From Massilia horti (GTDB taxonomy: Bacteria > Pseudomonadota > Gammaproteobacteria > Burkholderiales > Burkholderiaceae_D): a stretch of DNA of 64,000 bases. A program made the position numbers and the translations under genes. This document shows, in pieces, positions 55,916 through 64,000 of the stretch. How positions within the stretch are numbered: position 1 is the first letter of the stretch; every line of letters starts with the position of its first letter. Under the pieces are notes generated by a model, which did not search any database, was not told where the DNA came from, and worked only from the letters and a program-made list of their open reading frames with translations. The stretch covers positions 31,606 through 95,605 of the forward strand of contig NZ_SPUM01000031.1 in assembly GCF_004614195.1 (NCBI RefSeq). Reading direction: 5' to 3'.

Positions 55916-56245
55916 TTATTTTTGCGCGCCCTGCTGGGCGTAGTAGGCTGCCAGATCGGCAATGTCCTGGTCCGACAGGGTCGCGGCGATGCCATTCATC
56001 GACGGATGTTTGCGATCCCCCTTCTTGTAGGCTTGCAGTGCGGATTCGATGTACTTTTGGGACTGCCCGCCGATTTTCGGTACCCGATAGACTTCAGGAA
56101 AGGATGCCTTGTAGTCGGGAATGCCATGACAGCCGGCGCACATTTCTGTCTTTGCCCGGCCTGCTGCGGGGTTGCCGACGGCATCTGCCGCCGTGGCAAC
56201 GCTGGCGCAACCGGCCAAGGCGAGCACTGCTAAGAATTTTTTCAT
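55916..56245 (-). CDS. Class I cytochrome c, small periplasmic
   Basis: A 109-residue monohaem cytochrome. Signal peptide at 1-20, haem site CAGCH (Cys36, Cys39, His40), axial Met in HPSMNGIAATLSDQDIADL. It is a paralogue of the next gene, 10 bases away, in the same operon. The N-terminal extension upstream of 56245 lacks a ribosome-binding site. Confidence 0.9.
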   Translation of the reverse strand: MKKFLAVLALAGCASVATAADAVGNPAAGRAKTEMCAGCHGIPDYKASFPEVYRVPKIGGQSQKYIESALQAYKKGDRKHPSMNGIAATLSDQDIADLAAYYAQQGAQK

Positions 56246-56413
56246 GGTGGGAATCGTAAAGTTAGAATCGAATACCGCAACTGCAAAAACAAATAGCAAA
56301 CCTCTACCAACTTGTCGATTCTATAGCAAGACTTTGTGCCAGTCTATACGGTAGGACCTGCGGCGCGCCCCCGCCTGTTCTGGCATATACTCGGACAAGT
56401 TCCACTCTCGCTC

Positions 56414-57277
56414 ATGACGTATATGCAAGCTCCACAACGCTTCGAAGGGACCGACACCTACGTCGCCACCGATGATTTGAAACTGGCGGTCAACGCCGCC
56501 GTAACGCTGTCGCGTCCGCTGCTGATCAAGGGCGAACCGGGCACCGGCAAGACCATGCTGGCCGAGGAAGTCGCAGCCGCGCTCGACCGGCCGCTGCTGC
56601 AGTGGCACATCAAGTCGACCACCAAGGCGCAGCAGGGCCTGTATGAATACGACGCGGTCTCGCGCCTGCGCGATTCGCAGCTGGGCGACGAGCGCGTGCA
56701 CGACATCCACAACTACATCGTCAAGGGCGTGCTGTGGCAGGCCTTCACCTCGCCCGAGCCGGTGGTGCTGCTGATCGACGAGATCGACAAGGCCGACATC
56801 GAATTCCCCAACGACCTGCTGCGCGAACTGGACCGGATGGAGTTCTACGTCTACGAAACGCGCGAGATGGTCGTGGCCAGGCACCGGCCGCTGGTGATCA
56901 TCACCTCGAACAACGAAAAGGAACTGCCGGACGCCTTCCTGCGCCGCTGCTTTTTCCATTACATCAAATTCCCGGATCGCGACACGATGACCGACATCGT
57001 CAAGGTCCACTACCCCACACTCAAGCAGGACCTCCTGGCCGCGGCACTGGAAAGCTTCTACGGCCTGCGCGACGTGCCGGGCCTGAAGAAAAAGCCGTCG
57101 ACCTCGGAATTGCTCGACTGGCTCAAGCTGCTGCTGGCCGAGGACATCCCGTTGGAAGCGCTGCGCAGCCAGGACGCCAAGGCCGTCGTGCCGCCGCTCG
57201 CCGGCGCGCTGCTCAAGAACGAACAGGACGTGCACCTGTTCGAGCGCCTGGTCTACATGGCGAGGACCAACCGATGA
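56414..57277 (+). CDS. MoxR-family AAA+ ATPase
   Basis: A 287-residue AAA+ protein. Walker A GEPGTGKT (40-47), Walker B PVVLLIDEIDKAD, sensor region ITSNNEKELPDAFLRRCFF. It is the MoxR type that acts with VWA proteins as chaperone for metal-cofactor insertion or complex assembly. The VWA gene two positions downstream fits. The start is taken at MTYMQAPQRF. An ATG nine bases on is possible. The stop overlaps the GNAT start (ATGA). Confidence 0.9.
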   Translation: MTYMQAPQRFEGTDTYVATDDLKLAVNAAVTLSRPLLIKGEPGTGKTMLAEEVAAALDRPLLQWHIKSTTKAQQGLYEYDAVSRLRDSQLGDERVHDIHNYIVKGVLWQAFTSPEPVVLLIDEIDKADIEFPNDLLRELDRMEFYVYETREMVVARHRPLVIITSNNEKELPDAFLRRCFFHYIKFPDRDTMTDIVKVHYPTLKQDLLAAALESFYGLRDVPGLKKKPSTSELLDWLKLLLAEDIPLEALRSQDAKAVVPPLAGALLKNEQDVHLFERLVYMARTNR

Positions 57278-57864
57278 TCTCCGTACAACCGACCACCCTC
57301 GAATTCAATGGCGTGCGGCTGGAGCCGCTGTCGCTGCGGCATGCGGACGGCCTGCGCGCCGCCGCCAGCGACGGCGAACTGTGGAACCTGCGCGTGACCT
57401 CGGTGCCCGAACCGCACATGGTGGAGCAGTACATCCGCGAAGCGCTCGACACGCCGAACCGGATGGGCTTTGCCGTGCTCGACGCGGCAACCGGCGCGGT
57501 GATGGGATCGACCAGCTACCACGACATCGTGCCGGCGATCGGGCGCGTCGAGATCGGCTTTACCTGGTATGCCAAGAGCCGCCAGCGCAGCCACGTCAAC
57601 ACCAGCTGCAAGCTGATGCTGATGTCGCACGCATTCGACACGCTCGGCTGCGAGCTGGTGGGACTGCGCACCGACAACCTGAACCTGGCATCGCAAGCCG
57701 CGATCGAACGGCTGGGCGCGCAGAAGGACGGAATCCTGCGCCACCACCACCCGCGGCGCGACGGCACCGTGCGCGACACCGTCATGTACAGCATCATGCG
57801 CAGCGAATGGCCCGAGGTCAAAAGCCGCCTGCACGACAAGTTGAACAAGTACGCTCGTCCTTGA
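57274..57864 (+). CDS. GNAT-family N-acetyltransferase
   Basis: A 196-residue protein of the RimJ/RimL-like GNAT subgroup (LEPLSLRHADGLRAAASDGE, GSTSYHDIVPAIGRVEIGFT, LVGLRTDNLNLASQAAIERL, then a C-terminal HHHPRRDGTVRDTVMYSI). These acetylate protein N-termini or small amines. It sits inside the MoxR/VWA operon with a 4-bp overlap upstream and a 4-bp gap downstream, unusual company that suggests a linked modification step. Confidence 0.88.
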   Translation: MISVQPTTLEFNGVRLEPLSLRHADGLRAAASDGELWNLRVTSVPEPHMVEQYIREALDTPNRMGFAVLDAATGAVMGSTSYHDIVPAIGRVEIGFTWYAKSRQRSHVNTSCKLMLMSHAFDTLGCELVGLRTDNLNLASQAAIERLGAQKDGILRHHHPRRDGTVRDTVMYSIMRSEWPEVKSRLHDKLNKYARP

Positions 57865-57868
57865 CGCC

Positions 57869-59038
57869 ATGCTGATCGACTTCTTCTTTGCGCTGCGCGA
57901 CGCCAAGGTCCCGGTCACGATCAGGGAATTCTTGACCTTGCTCGAGGCGCTGAAGAACAACGTGATCGCGCCCTCGTTCGATCAGTTCTACTACCTCGCG
58001 CGGCTCACCCTGGTAAAGGACGAAGCACACTTCGACAAGTTCGACCGCGCGTTCAGCGCCTACTTCAAAGGCGTCGAAACGGTGTTCGACACCAAGGCCG
58101 CGATCCCGCTCGAGTGGCTGATCAAACGCCTGGAACGCGAGCTCACGCCAGAGCAGAAGGCGCAGCTGCAAAAGCTCGGCTACGACAAGCTGATGGAGCG
58201 CCTGGAGCAGCTACTCAAGGAACAGCAGGAACGCCATGAATGCGGCGACACCTGGATCGGCACCGGCGGCACTTCCCCATTCGGGAACGGCGGCACCAAC
58301 CCGGAAGGCATCCGCATCGGCGGCCAGGGCCGCAACCGCAGCGCCGTCAAGGTGTGGGACCAGCGCACCTACCGCGACTACGACGCCGAACGCGAACTGG
58401 GCACACGCAATATCAAAGTCGCGCTGCGCCGGCTGCGGCGCTTTGCGCGCCACGGCGCGGAAGAGGAACTGGCGCTCGAGGACACGATCCGCTCGACCGC
58501 GAACAACGCCGGCTACCTCGACATCCGGATGCAGCCCGAGCGCAAGAACCGGATCAAGGTATTGATGCTGCTGGACGTGGGCGGCACGATGGACGAACAC
58601 ATCGAACGCACCGAAGAACTGTTCTCGGCCGCCAAAACCGAATTCAAGAACATGGAGTTCTTCTACTTCCACAACTGCGTCTACGACTACCTGTGGAAGA
58701 ACAACCGTCGCCGCCACGCCGAACGCTTCCCGACCTGGGACGTGCTGCGCAAGTACCCGCCCGACACGCGCCTGATCTTTGTCGGCGACGCGACCATGAG
58801 CCCCTACGAGGTTCTGCAGCCGGGCGGCTCGGTCGAGTACAACAACGAGGAAGCCGGAGCCGAATGGCTGGCGCGCTTTTGCAATGCCTTTCCCAAATTC
58901 GCCTGGCTCAATCCCGAGCCCGAGAGCATGTGGCAGTACCGGCAATCGACGGCCATCATCCGCCAGATCATGAACAATCGCATGTTCCCGGTCACGATCG
59001 CGGGGCTGGAACGCGCGATGCGTTTGCTCAGCAAATAA
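57869..59038 (+). CDS. VWA-domain protein, CoxE type
   Basis: A 389-residue protein. An N-terminal helical domain (about 1-115), a Gly-rich linker (about 125-150), then a von Willebrand A domain with a MIDAS-like DVGGTMD (the usual DxSxS serines are absent, Gly-Gly-Thr instead) and FFYFHNCVYDYLWK. The CoxE-like family works with MoxR ATPases in cofactor insertion. The partner complex is not encoded here. REPIN copy 6 is downstream. Confidence 0.88.
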   Translation: MLIDFFFALRDAKVPVTIREFLTLLEALKNNVIAPSFDQFYYLARLTLVKDEAHFDKFDRAFSAYFKGVETVFDTKAAIPLEWLIKRLERELTPEQKAQLQKLGYDKLMERLEQLLKEQQERHECGDTWIGTGGTSPFGNGGTNPEGIRIGGQGRNRSAVKVWDQRTYRDYDAERELGTRNIKVALRRLRRFARHGAEEELALEDTIRSTANNAGYLDIRMQPERKNRIKVLMLLDVGGTMDEHIERTEELFSAAKTEFKNMEFFYFHNCVYDYLWKNNRRRHAERFPTWDVLRKYPPDTRLIFVGDATMSPYEVLQPGGSVEYNNEEAGAEWLARFCNAFPKFAWLNPEPESMWQYRQSTAIIRQIMNNRMFPVTIAGLERAMRLLSK

Positions 59039-59055
59039 CACCCGCGCTCGGAATC

Positions 59056-59147
59056 GTAGGGTGCGCACCTGTGCGCACGCTGTACGTTTGAAAGCCGTTG
59101 GCTCGTGCACGCACACGTACCGCGTGCGCACAGGTGCGCACCCTACG
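59056..59147. repeat. REPIN-like palindromic element, copy 6
   Basis: A 92-bp copy, the shortest full one. GTAGGGTGCGCACCTGTGCG and its mirror enclose a short loop. It lies between the convergent VWA and DUF4336 genes. Confidence 0.88.
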
Positions 59148-59155
59148 CCTCCGGC

Positions 59156-59842
59156 TCAAAGCACCTCCGCAAACGCCCGCCGCAGCGCTTCGCGCGCGTC
59201 CGTTTCCACGATGGCATTGTGCGCCACGATCACCCGCCCGATATCCCACTCGAACATCCTGTGGATACTGCGCCCCAGCGCCGGCCGGTCCTTCACCATC
59301 AGGCGGATCATGTACGGCACCGCCAGCCGCGAGCGCACCCCGTTCAGCGTCGCAAACAGCCGGGACGACAACGGTATGCTGCCCTGCCACCACTGGCACA
59401 GGTCGGTGAGGATCAGCGTGCGCGAGGCATGGTGGAACCAGACGGTTTCATTCACGGCGGGTATGCCGGGAACGAACAGCTGCCCGAGCTCCTCCTGCCA
59501 CTGCGGTTCCGGCGTCTCGCTCAGCTCGCGCAGACCCTGCAAATCGCCCCGTTTCTCGACAAGGCCCGGTGCGACGAACACCAGCGCATCCGGAAACGCC
59601 GCGGCGCAATCGCCGACGAACAGGTGGTGCGCCTTGTTCGGCGCAACGATAAACGCCACCTCGCCCAGCGCCACCAACTGGGCGCGCACCTGCGGCGACA
59701 CCGGCACCGGGGAATGCAGCCAGAGCCTGTTTTGGCGCAGCCGCACGACCGTCATGCGCGTGGAGAGGCGCACGCCGGATGTCGTGAAATGGTAGGGAAG
59801 ATGCCAGATATCCTGCGCAACCTGTTGGAGCATGTCGATCAT
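59156..59842 (-). CDS. DUF4336 family protein
   Basis: A 228-residue protein with the DUF4336 pattern: IWHLPYHFTTSGVRLSTRMT near the start, PNKAHHLFVGDCAAAFPDA, and NETVWFHHASRTLILTDLC. The fold resembles a metallo-beta-lactamase relative with most metal ligands lost, so enzymatic activity is uncertain. The function is unknown. It is divergent from the antiporter gene. Confidence 0.82.
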   Translation of the reverse strand: MIDMLQQVAQDIWHLPYHFTTSGVRLSTRMTVVRLRQNRLWLHSPVPVSPQVRAQLVALGEVAFIVAPNKAHHLFVGDCAAAFPDALVFVAPGLVEKRGDLQGLRELSETPEPQWQEELGQLFVPGIPAVNETVWFHHASRTLILTDLCQWWQGSIPLSSRLFATLNGVRSRLAVPYMIRLMVKDRPALGRSIHRMFEWDIGRVIVAHNAIVETDAREALRRAFAEVL

Positions 59843-60013
59843 CTCGATGACAAGACCAGCACATCATACCGGAACTCCCGAAGAGCCCCTCCCGAGTTTC
59901 CGCACGCTCATCCAGCCCATCATAGACCCCAATCGTGCGCAGCGGTGGCTCTTGTAGAATCGGCCACATAATTGCCGCCAGCGGCCATTTTCCAACTTCG
60001 CCAAGGACAATGC

Positions 60014-61204
60014 ATGCCCGACCTGCTCTCGATCCTGACCAGTCTCGCGTGGCCGTTTGCAATCGCGGTAGCGTGGGTGGCCGGCGAGTTCGGGCAGCGC
60101 TGGACCGGACTGCCACGCATCAGCTTTTACGGCCTGGCCGGGTTCGCCCTCGCCAGCCCCCAGCTGGGCGTGCTGCCGGCGCCCGACACGAGCATGATCG
60201 CGCTGCTGGCCGATGTCTCGTTCGGCCTGATCCTGTTCGAACTGGGCTACCGCATCAACCTGCACTGGCTGCGCGCCAATCCGTGGATCGGGGTGGCAGG
60301 GCTGGTCGAGGCGCTGGCTACCTTCGTCGCCGTCTATGTCATCGCCAACCGGGTCGGCACGCCGCAACTCACCACGCTCATGCTGGCCTCGCTGGCGATG
60401 GCCACCTCCCCTGCCACCGTGGTCCGCGTGATCAACGAGCAGCGCAGCTCCGGCCAGGTCACCGAGCGCGCGCTGCACCTGTCGGCCCAGAACTGCGTGC
60501 TGGCCGTGTTCGCGTTTAACGTGGTGATCGGGTTCTGGCTATTTCGAACATCGGAAGATCTCGGCGACGCCCTGTGGAAGAGCCTGATCGCGCTGGTCAT
60601 GTCGGCCTTCACCGGCGCCGTGTTCGGCATCGCGGTGCCGGCCCTGCTGCGCGCGATCGGCAATCCGCGCCTGGATGCCACGGTCGCTTTCGCGATCGGC
60701 GTGATCCTGCTGGTGGCGATATGCGACACCGCGCACCTGTCACCGGTCGTGGCCACGCTGTTCTTCGGCCTGGTCTCGCGCCATCGGCGCGTCGCGTTCA
60801 GCCAGACGCAGCGCAACTTCGGCGCGCTCGGCGAGCTGCTCACCGTGCTGCTGTTCGTGTTCGCGGCGTCCACGCTCAACTGGCGCCAGGTGGTGTCCGG
60901 TGGCACCCTGGCCCTGCTGGTGGTGGCCGCGCGCCTGGTCACCAAGACCGTGGGCGTAGCGCTGTTCTCGCACCTGTCTGGTATTTCGTGGCGCAAGGGC
61001 GCGCTGACCGGGCTCGCGCTGGCGCCGCTGTCGGTGTTCGTGATCCTGCTGCTCGAGCACGCGCGCCACGCCGGCGTGCAGGTGGTCGATGAACTGCGCG
61101 CGATGGCTGGCGTGACCATGCTGCTCGAAGTGTTCGGGCCGATCATCATCCAACGCGCCCTGCTGTGGGCGCACGAAGTACCGGAGCGCAGCCATGCCGC
61201 TTGA
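60014..61204 (+). CDS. CPA2-type cation/proton antiporter
   Basis: A 396-residue membrane protein with about 12 hydrophobic spans and the Kef/Nha-fold arrangement. [18 protein letters not shown] resembles the KefB/CPA2 motif, and [21 protein letters not shown] the conserved unwound region. There is no TrkA-N regulatory domain. It likely exchanges K+ or Na+ for H+. The start at 60014 follows AAGGACAA. It overlaps the downstream ligase gene by 11 bases. Confidence 0.85.
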   Translation: MPDLLSILTSLAWPFAIAVAWVAGEFGQRWTGLPRISFYGLAGFALASPQLGVLPAPDTSMIALLADVSFGLILFELGYRINLHWLRANPWIGVAGLVEALATFVAVYVIANRVGTPQLTTLMLASLAMATSPATVVRVINEQRSSGQVTERALHLSAQNCVLAVFAFNVVIGFWLFRTSEDLGDALWKSLIALVMSAFTGAVFGIAVPALLRAIGNPRLDATVAFAIGVILLVAICDTAHLSPVVATLFFGLVSRHRRVAFSQTQRNFGALGELLTVLLFVFAASTLNWRQVVSGGTLALLVVAARLVTKTVGVALFSHLSGISWRKGALTGLALAPLSVFVILLLEHARHAGVQVVDELRAMAGVTMLLEVFGPIIIQRALLWAHEVPERSHAA

Positions 61205-62324
61205 AGCCTTCAAACCTTCCGACCCGCTCACCGTCGGCGTCGAGCTTGAACTGCAGCTGGTGAGCCTGTCCGACCTGGACCTGACCGCGGCCAGCCCCGA
61301 CCTGCTGCACCTGCTCGAGCGCAAACCGTTCCCCGGCAACGTGACGCCGGAGATCACCGAGAGCATGATCGAGATTAACTCGAGCGTGCACGCGCAATAC
61401 CAGCCGCTGCTGGACCAGCTGCGCGAGATCCGCGACATCCTGGTCGCCGCCGGCGACCTGCTCAACATCGGCATCTGCGGCGGCGGCACCCATCCGTTCC
61501 AGCACTGGTCGGAGCAGAAAATCTTCGCCAAGCCGCGCTTCGAGCACCTCTCGTCGCTGTACGGCTACCTGGCCAAGCAGTTCACGGTGTTTGGCCAGCA
61601 CGTGCACATCGGTTGCGGCAGCGGCGACGATGCGCTGTACCTGCTGCATTCGCTCAGCCGCTATATCCCGCACTTCATCGCGTTATCAAGCTCCTCGCCG
61701 TTCGTCCAGGCCCAGGACAGCCTGTTCGACTCGGCGCGCCTGAACTCCGTGTTCGCGTTCCCGATGAGCGGGCGGGCGCCGTTCACGCTGTCGTGGGACG
61801 AGTTCGAACACGTCTACTTCGCCAAGATGGAGCGCACCGGCATCATCAAGAGCATGAAGGACTTTTACTGGGACATCCGGCCCAAGCCCGAATTCGGCAC
61901 GATCGAGCTGCGCGTGTGCGACACGCCGCTGACGGTCGAACGGGCGGCGGCGCTGGCCGGCTACCTGCAGGCGCTGTGCCGGCACCTCTTGCTGCGCACC
62001 GAAACGCCGCCGGTCGAGGACGACTACCTGGTCTACAACTACAACCGCTTCCAGGCCTGCCGCTTCGGACTGGACGGCGCGGTCACCCATCCCAAGACGT
62101 ATCAGACGATGTCGCTGCGCGAAGACATCCTGGCGACGCTGCGGATGATGACCCCGCACTTCGAAGCGCTGGGCAGCCGCGACGCGCTGCTGCATCTGGA
62201 AGCGGCCGTCGCCGAAGGCAGCGACGCGAGCTTCCTGCGCCGCCAGTACGAGCGCCAGGGCAGCCTTGAAGGCATGGTGCACGCCGCGATCCAGCGCTTT
62301 CGGGGCGAGCGCCGGATGAGCTGA
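61194..62324 (+). CDS. YbdK-family carboxylate-amine ligase (GCS2 family)
   Basis: A 376-residue ATP-dependent glutamate-cysteine-ligase-like enzyme. Motifs: [11 protein letters not shown] (metal/ATP site), [29 protein letters not shown] and [17 protein letters not shown]. The family ligates glutamate or another carboxylate to an amine, giving gamma-glutamyl compounds. The true substrate is not visible. It is coupled to the antiporter by overlapping frames and is convergent with a glutamine-amidotransferase gene. Confidence 0.9.
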   Translation: MPLEAFKPSDPLTVGVELELQLVSLSDLDLTAASPDLLHLLERKPFPGNVTPEITESMIEINSSVHAQYQPLLDQLREIRDILVAAGDLLNIGICGGGTHPFQHWSEQKIFAKPRFEHLSSLYGYLAKQFTVFGQHVHIGCGSGDDALYLLHSLSRYIPHFIALSSSSPFVQAQDSLFDSARLNSVFAFPMSGRAPFTLSWDEFEHVYFAKMERTGIIKSMKDFYWDIRPKPEFGTIELRVCDTPLTVERAAALAGYLQALCRHLLLRTETPPVEDDYLVYNYNRFQACRFGLDGAVTHPKTYQTMSLREDILATLRMMTPHFEALGSRDALLHLEAAVAEGSDASFLRRQYERQGSLEGMVHAAIQRFRGERRMS

Positions 62325-62328
62325 GCCG

Positions 62329-63300
62329 TCAGAACCGGGTCTCGCGCGCGGCGCGCAGGAACTCGTCGAGCACCGGGGTGCAGTCGAGCAGGTCGACCCC
62401 GCCCGCACGGTGGAATTCGGGATGCCACTGCAGGCCCATGACGAAGTCGGCGCGGTCGTAGCGGATCGCCTCGATCACGCCGTCCGGGTCGGAGATCGCC
62501 TCGACCCGCAAATCGCGCCCAAGACGATTGACCGCCTGGTGGTGGATCGAGTTGACGGTCGGCCGCTGCTGGTCGGGAAACATCTGGCCCAGCGACGAGC
62601 CGGGCGGGAACACAATCGCGTGGCGGTGCGCGTCGTAATCCGAATGCACGTGCTCGAGCGAGTTGGGCAGGTCGGTCGCGACGTCCTGGAACAGCGAGCC
62701 GCCGAAGGCCACGTTAATCAGCTGGCAACCGCGGCAGATCCCGAGCACTGGCTTGCCGGCCTCGATGAACTCATGCAGCAGCTCCAGCTCGTAGATGTCG
62801 CGCGCGCGGTCGCCGACCCATTCGGGGCGCGCTGGCGTTTCATGGTAGGTCTGCGGCGCCACGTCGGCGCCGCCCTGCAGCACCAGCCCGTCCAGCTGGC
62901 GCGCGTAGTGGCGCAGGGTGATGTTACTGGGATGCAGGAGGCCATTCGTGTTAACCGTCGGCACCATCATCACCAGCACGTCGCGCGACATCACCCACTG
63001 TGCGATCGACTCCTCGAGATATTGCAGGTTCTTGCTGAGCAGTCCGCTCGCGCCCGGTTCAGGATGGTAGATGCGCGCGGAGACGCCGATGCGCAGTGTG
63101 CGGCGCATGAAGTCGCGCGAAAAGCGGTCGCGAAACGTGCGCCAGCGCGAGCTGAGCACGCGCCTGGCGAGTGCGAACGGGGTATCGCCGTGCCGCTGGT
63201 AACTGGACGGTCCGGCCGCGGCGCGGCGGTCGGGAACGCGGGCTGGTTCGGCAGGGCTGTCTTGCTCAGGCGGGCGCGGCTTGTCATTGTCATCTGCCAT
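62329..63300 (-). CDS. Class I glutamine amidotransferase / gamma-glutamyl hydrolase (PuuD-like)
   Basis: A 323-residue protein. A disordered N-terminal region (1-65) includes ARVPDRRAAAGPSSY at 20-34, encoded by a 47-base segment repeated at the window end. The GATase domain follows with nucleophile Cys189 in VLGICRGCQLINVAFGG, and catalytic His/Glu in LQWHPEFH. It resembles PuuD, which hydrolyses gamma-glutamyl-GABA. Together with the ligase it could form and break gamma-glutamyl bonds. Confidence 0.9.
   Translation of the reverse strand: MADDNDKPRPPEQDSPAEPARVPDRRAAAGPSSYQRHGDTPFALARRVLSSRWRTFRDRFSRDFMRRTLRIGVSARIYHPEPGASGLLSKNLQYLEESIAQWVMSRDVLVMMVPTVNTNGLLHPSNITLRHYARQLDGLVLQGGADVAPQTYHETPARPEWVGDRARDIYELELLHEFIEAGKPVLGICRGCQLINVAFGGSLFQDVATDLPNSLEHVHSDYDAHRHAIVFPPGSSLGQMFPDQQRPTVNSIHHQAVNRLGRDLRVEAISDPDGVIEAIRYDRADFVMGLQWHPEFHRAGGVDLLDCTPVLDEFLRAARETRF
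63198..63244. repeat. 47-bp direct repeat, copy 1
   Basis: Identical over 47 bases to 63954-64000 and in the same orientation. It lies inside the N-terminal coding region of the glutamine amidotransferase gene. The second copy continues out of the window, so the full length is unknown. Confidence 0.9.
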
Positions 63301-63388
63301 GTATCAACTATAGGCCGGCCACGACCGCGCACGATTCGAAGTTGTAACAAAAACTGAGTGCGGAAGCATGAAACGCTGGCAGACCGCT

Positions 63389-63493
63389 GTAGGGTGCGCA
63401 CCTGTGCGCACGCGGTTCGCGAAGGCGGCGTCACGAAGCGGCAGCCGCGAGCCAGCGAATGGTGACCGCGTGCGCACAGGTGCGCACCCTACG
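63389..63493. repeat. REPIN-like palindromic element, copy 7
   Basis: A 105-bp copy with intact arms (GTAGGGTGCGCACCTGTGCG and mirror). The loop GCGGCAGCCGCGAGCCAGCG is shared with copy 3. It lies 3' of the receiver-like gene. Confidence 0.9.
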
Positions 63494-63510
63494 CCTTGCG
63501 CACGATCCCG

Positions 63511-64000
63511 CTACCCAGGCAGCGACAACAGCTTGTGCAGCGCCGCCACCAGATGCCGCTCCGCCACCGGCTTGTCGAGCAGCCCGCGCACGCCGGCATC
63601 GCGCGCCCGCGCGCTGTCGTAATGGAAGGCCGGCCCCACCAGCAACACGACCGCCGTGCGCCCCCCGCCCTGCGCCTTGATCTTGCCGCACACCGCGTAC
63701 GGATCGACGCCCGGCACCGAGGTGTTGATCATCACCAGCGACACCGGCGTCTCGTCGCACAGCCGCACCGCGGTCGGCGCGCTGTCGGTCCATTCGACCG
63801 GCCCCCGGCGCGCGCCCAGCACCTTGGCCACGTTGTCGCGGAACGCCCCGCCGCTGTCGATGATCAGCACCGCGCCGCTCGGCGGCGCCTGGCGCTGCGC
63901 TTCGTACCGCGCGGGGTCCGGCATGTCATCAATCAGCCGGGGATGGCGCCGGCGGTAACTGGACGGTCCGGCCGCGGCGCGGCGGTCGGGAACGCGGGCT
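63511..64000 (-). CDS. Degenerate receiver-domain protein, 5' end beyond window
   Basis: From the ATG at 63924 the protein has 137 residues with a CheY-like fold: VLIIDSGGAFRDN, a phospho-site strand VSLVMINTSVPG in which Asn67 replaces Asp, and a conserved Lys in GLLDKPV. It cannot be phosphorylated normally. The frame is open through 63925-64000 with ARVPDRRAAAGPSSY, the same peptide as in the amidotransferase. The real start may be outside the window, with the receiver as C-terminal part. Co-transcription with the amidotransferase gene is likely. Confidence 0.65.
   Translation of the reverse strand, partial: ARVPDRRAAAGPSSYRRRHPRLIDDMPDPARYEAQRQAPPSGAVLIIDSGGAFRDNVAKVLGARRGPVEWTDSAPTAVRLCDETPVSLVMINTSVPGVDPYAVCGKIKAQGGGRTAVVLLVGPAFHYDSARARDAGVRGLLDKPVAERHLVAALHKLLSLPG
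63954..64000. repeat. 47-bp direct repeat, copy 2 (cut by window end)
   Basis: Exact copy of 63198-63244. It is read in the same frame as the receiver-domain ORF. Identity begins abruptly at GGTAACTGG. Confidence 0.9.

Overview
The window is GC-rich chromosomal DNA from a betaproteobacterium, most likely an Oxalobacteraceae member of the Massilia/Duganella/Telluria type. The basis is gene content and order (mpl-yqiA-ubiC-RNB exonuclease, tonB-like/aroE/mtgA, accB-accC-prmA-DUF3426, ffh near ccsA-PP0621-pilS-pilR, proS with rppH), a large Ala/Lys-rich histone H1-like gene and a SWIB protein gene. No tRNA, rRNA, CRISPR array, integrase or intact transposase was seen.

Layout. 1-11 kb: small membrane protein, LysR regulator, CorA, MerR/TipAS-like regulator, then two tightly packed minus-strand operons for cell wall, shikimate and ubiquinone enzymes (mtgA-aroE-tonB-like; mpl-yqiA-ubiC-RNB). 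11-13 kb: an acetyltransferase and a decayed patch with a PAAR-like remnant and a frameshifted hypothetical gene. 12.8-20 kb: plus-strand housekeeping genes (nucleotidyltransferase-like protein, TlpA thioredoxin, aroQ, accB, accC, prmA, DUF3426 protein, PfkB kinase). 20-22 kb: YggT and histone H1-like genes.

22.6-31.6 kb: a polysaccharide-utilisation locus made of two divergent operons (GH88 + uronate dehydrogenase; TonB-dependent receptor + alginate-lyase-fold lyase + GH2 enzyme), probably acting on a uronate-containing glycan. A degenerate copy of the 3' end of nrdB, including its terminator, lies at the far edge of this locus. Intact nrdB-nrdA lies on the other side, so the locus looks like an insertion at the nrdB 3' end. 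Two matching LacI-type operator-like sites lie in the shared promoter region.

36-46 kb: a 51-codon small membrane protein gene directly after pilR, then pilS, PP0621-like and ccsA-like genes. A NitT/TauT-type ABC transporter preceded by a 13-codon leader ORF sits between these and ffh. A SWIB-domain protein follows. 46-52 kb: tandem alkaline phosphatases, a lytic transglycosylase, proS and rppH. 52.4-54.9 kb: a retropepsin-like gene present as one full copy flanked by two broken copies. 55-59 kb: DUF1841 protein, two small cytochromes c, and a MoxR ATPase/GNAT/CoxE-type VWA operon. 59-64 kb: DUF4336 protein, CPA2-type antiporter, YbdK-like ligase, class I glutamine amidotransferase, and a degenerate receiver protein that runs off the window and shares an exact 47-bp segment with the amidotransferase gene.

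Six copies plus one half copy of a 92-121 bp palindromic REPIN-like element (outer core GTAGGGTGCGCACC, mirrored at the other end) lie in intergenic positions, usually just downstream of genes. Coordinates of shortened starts were chosen from visible Shine-Dalgarno sequences or family N-termini.
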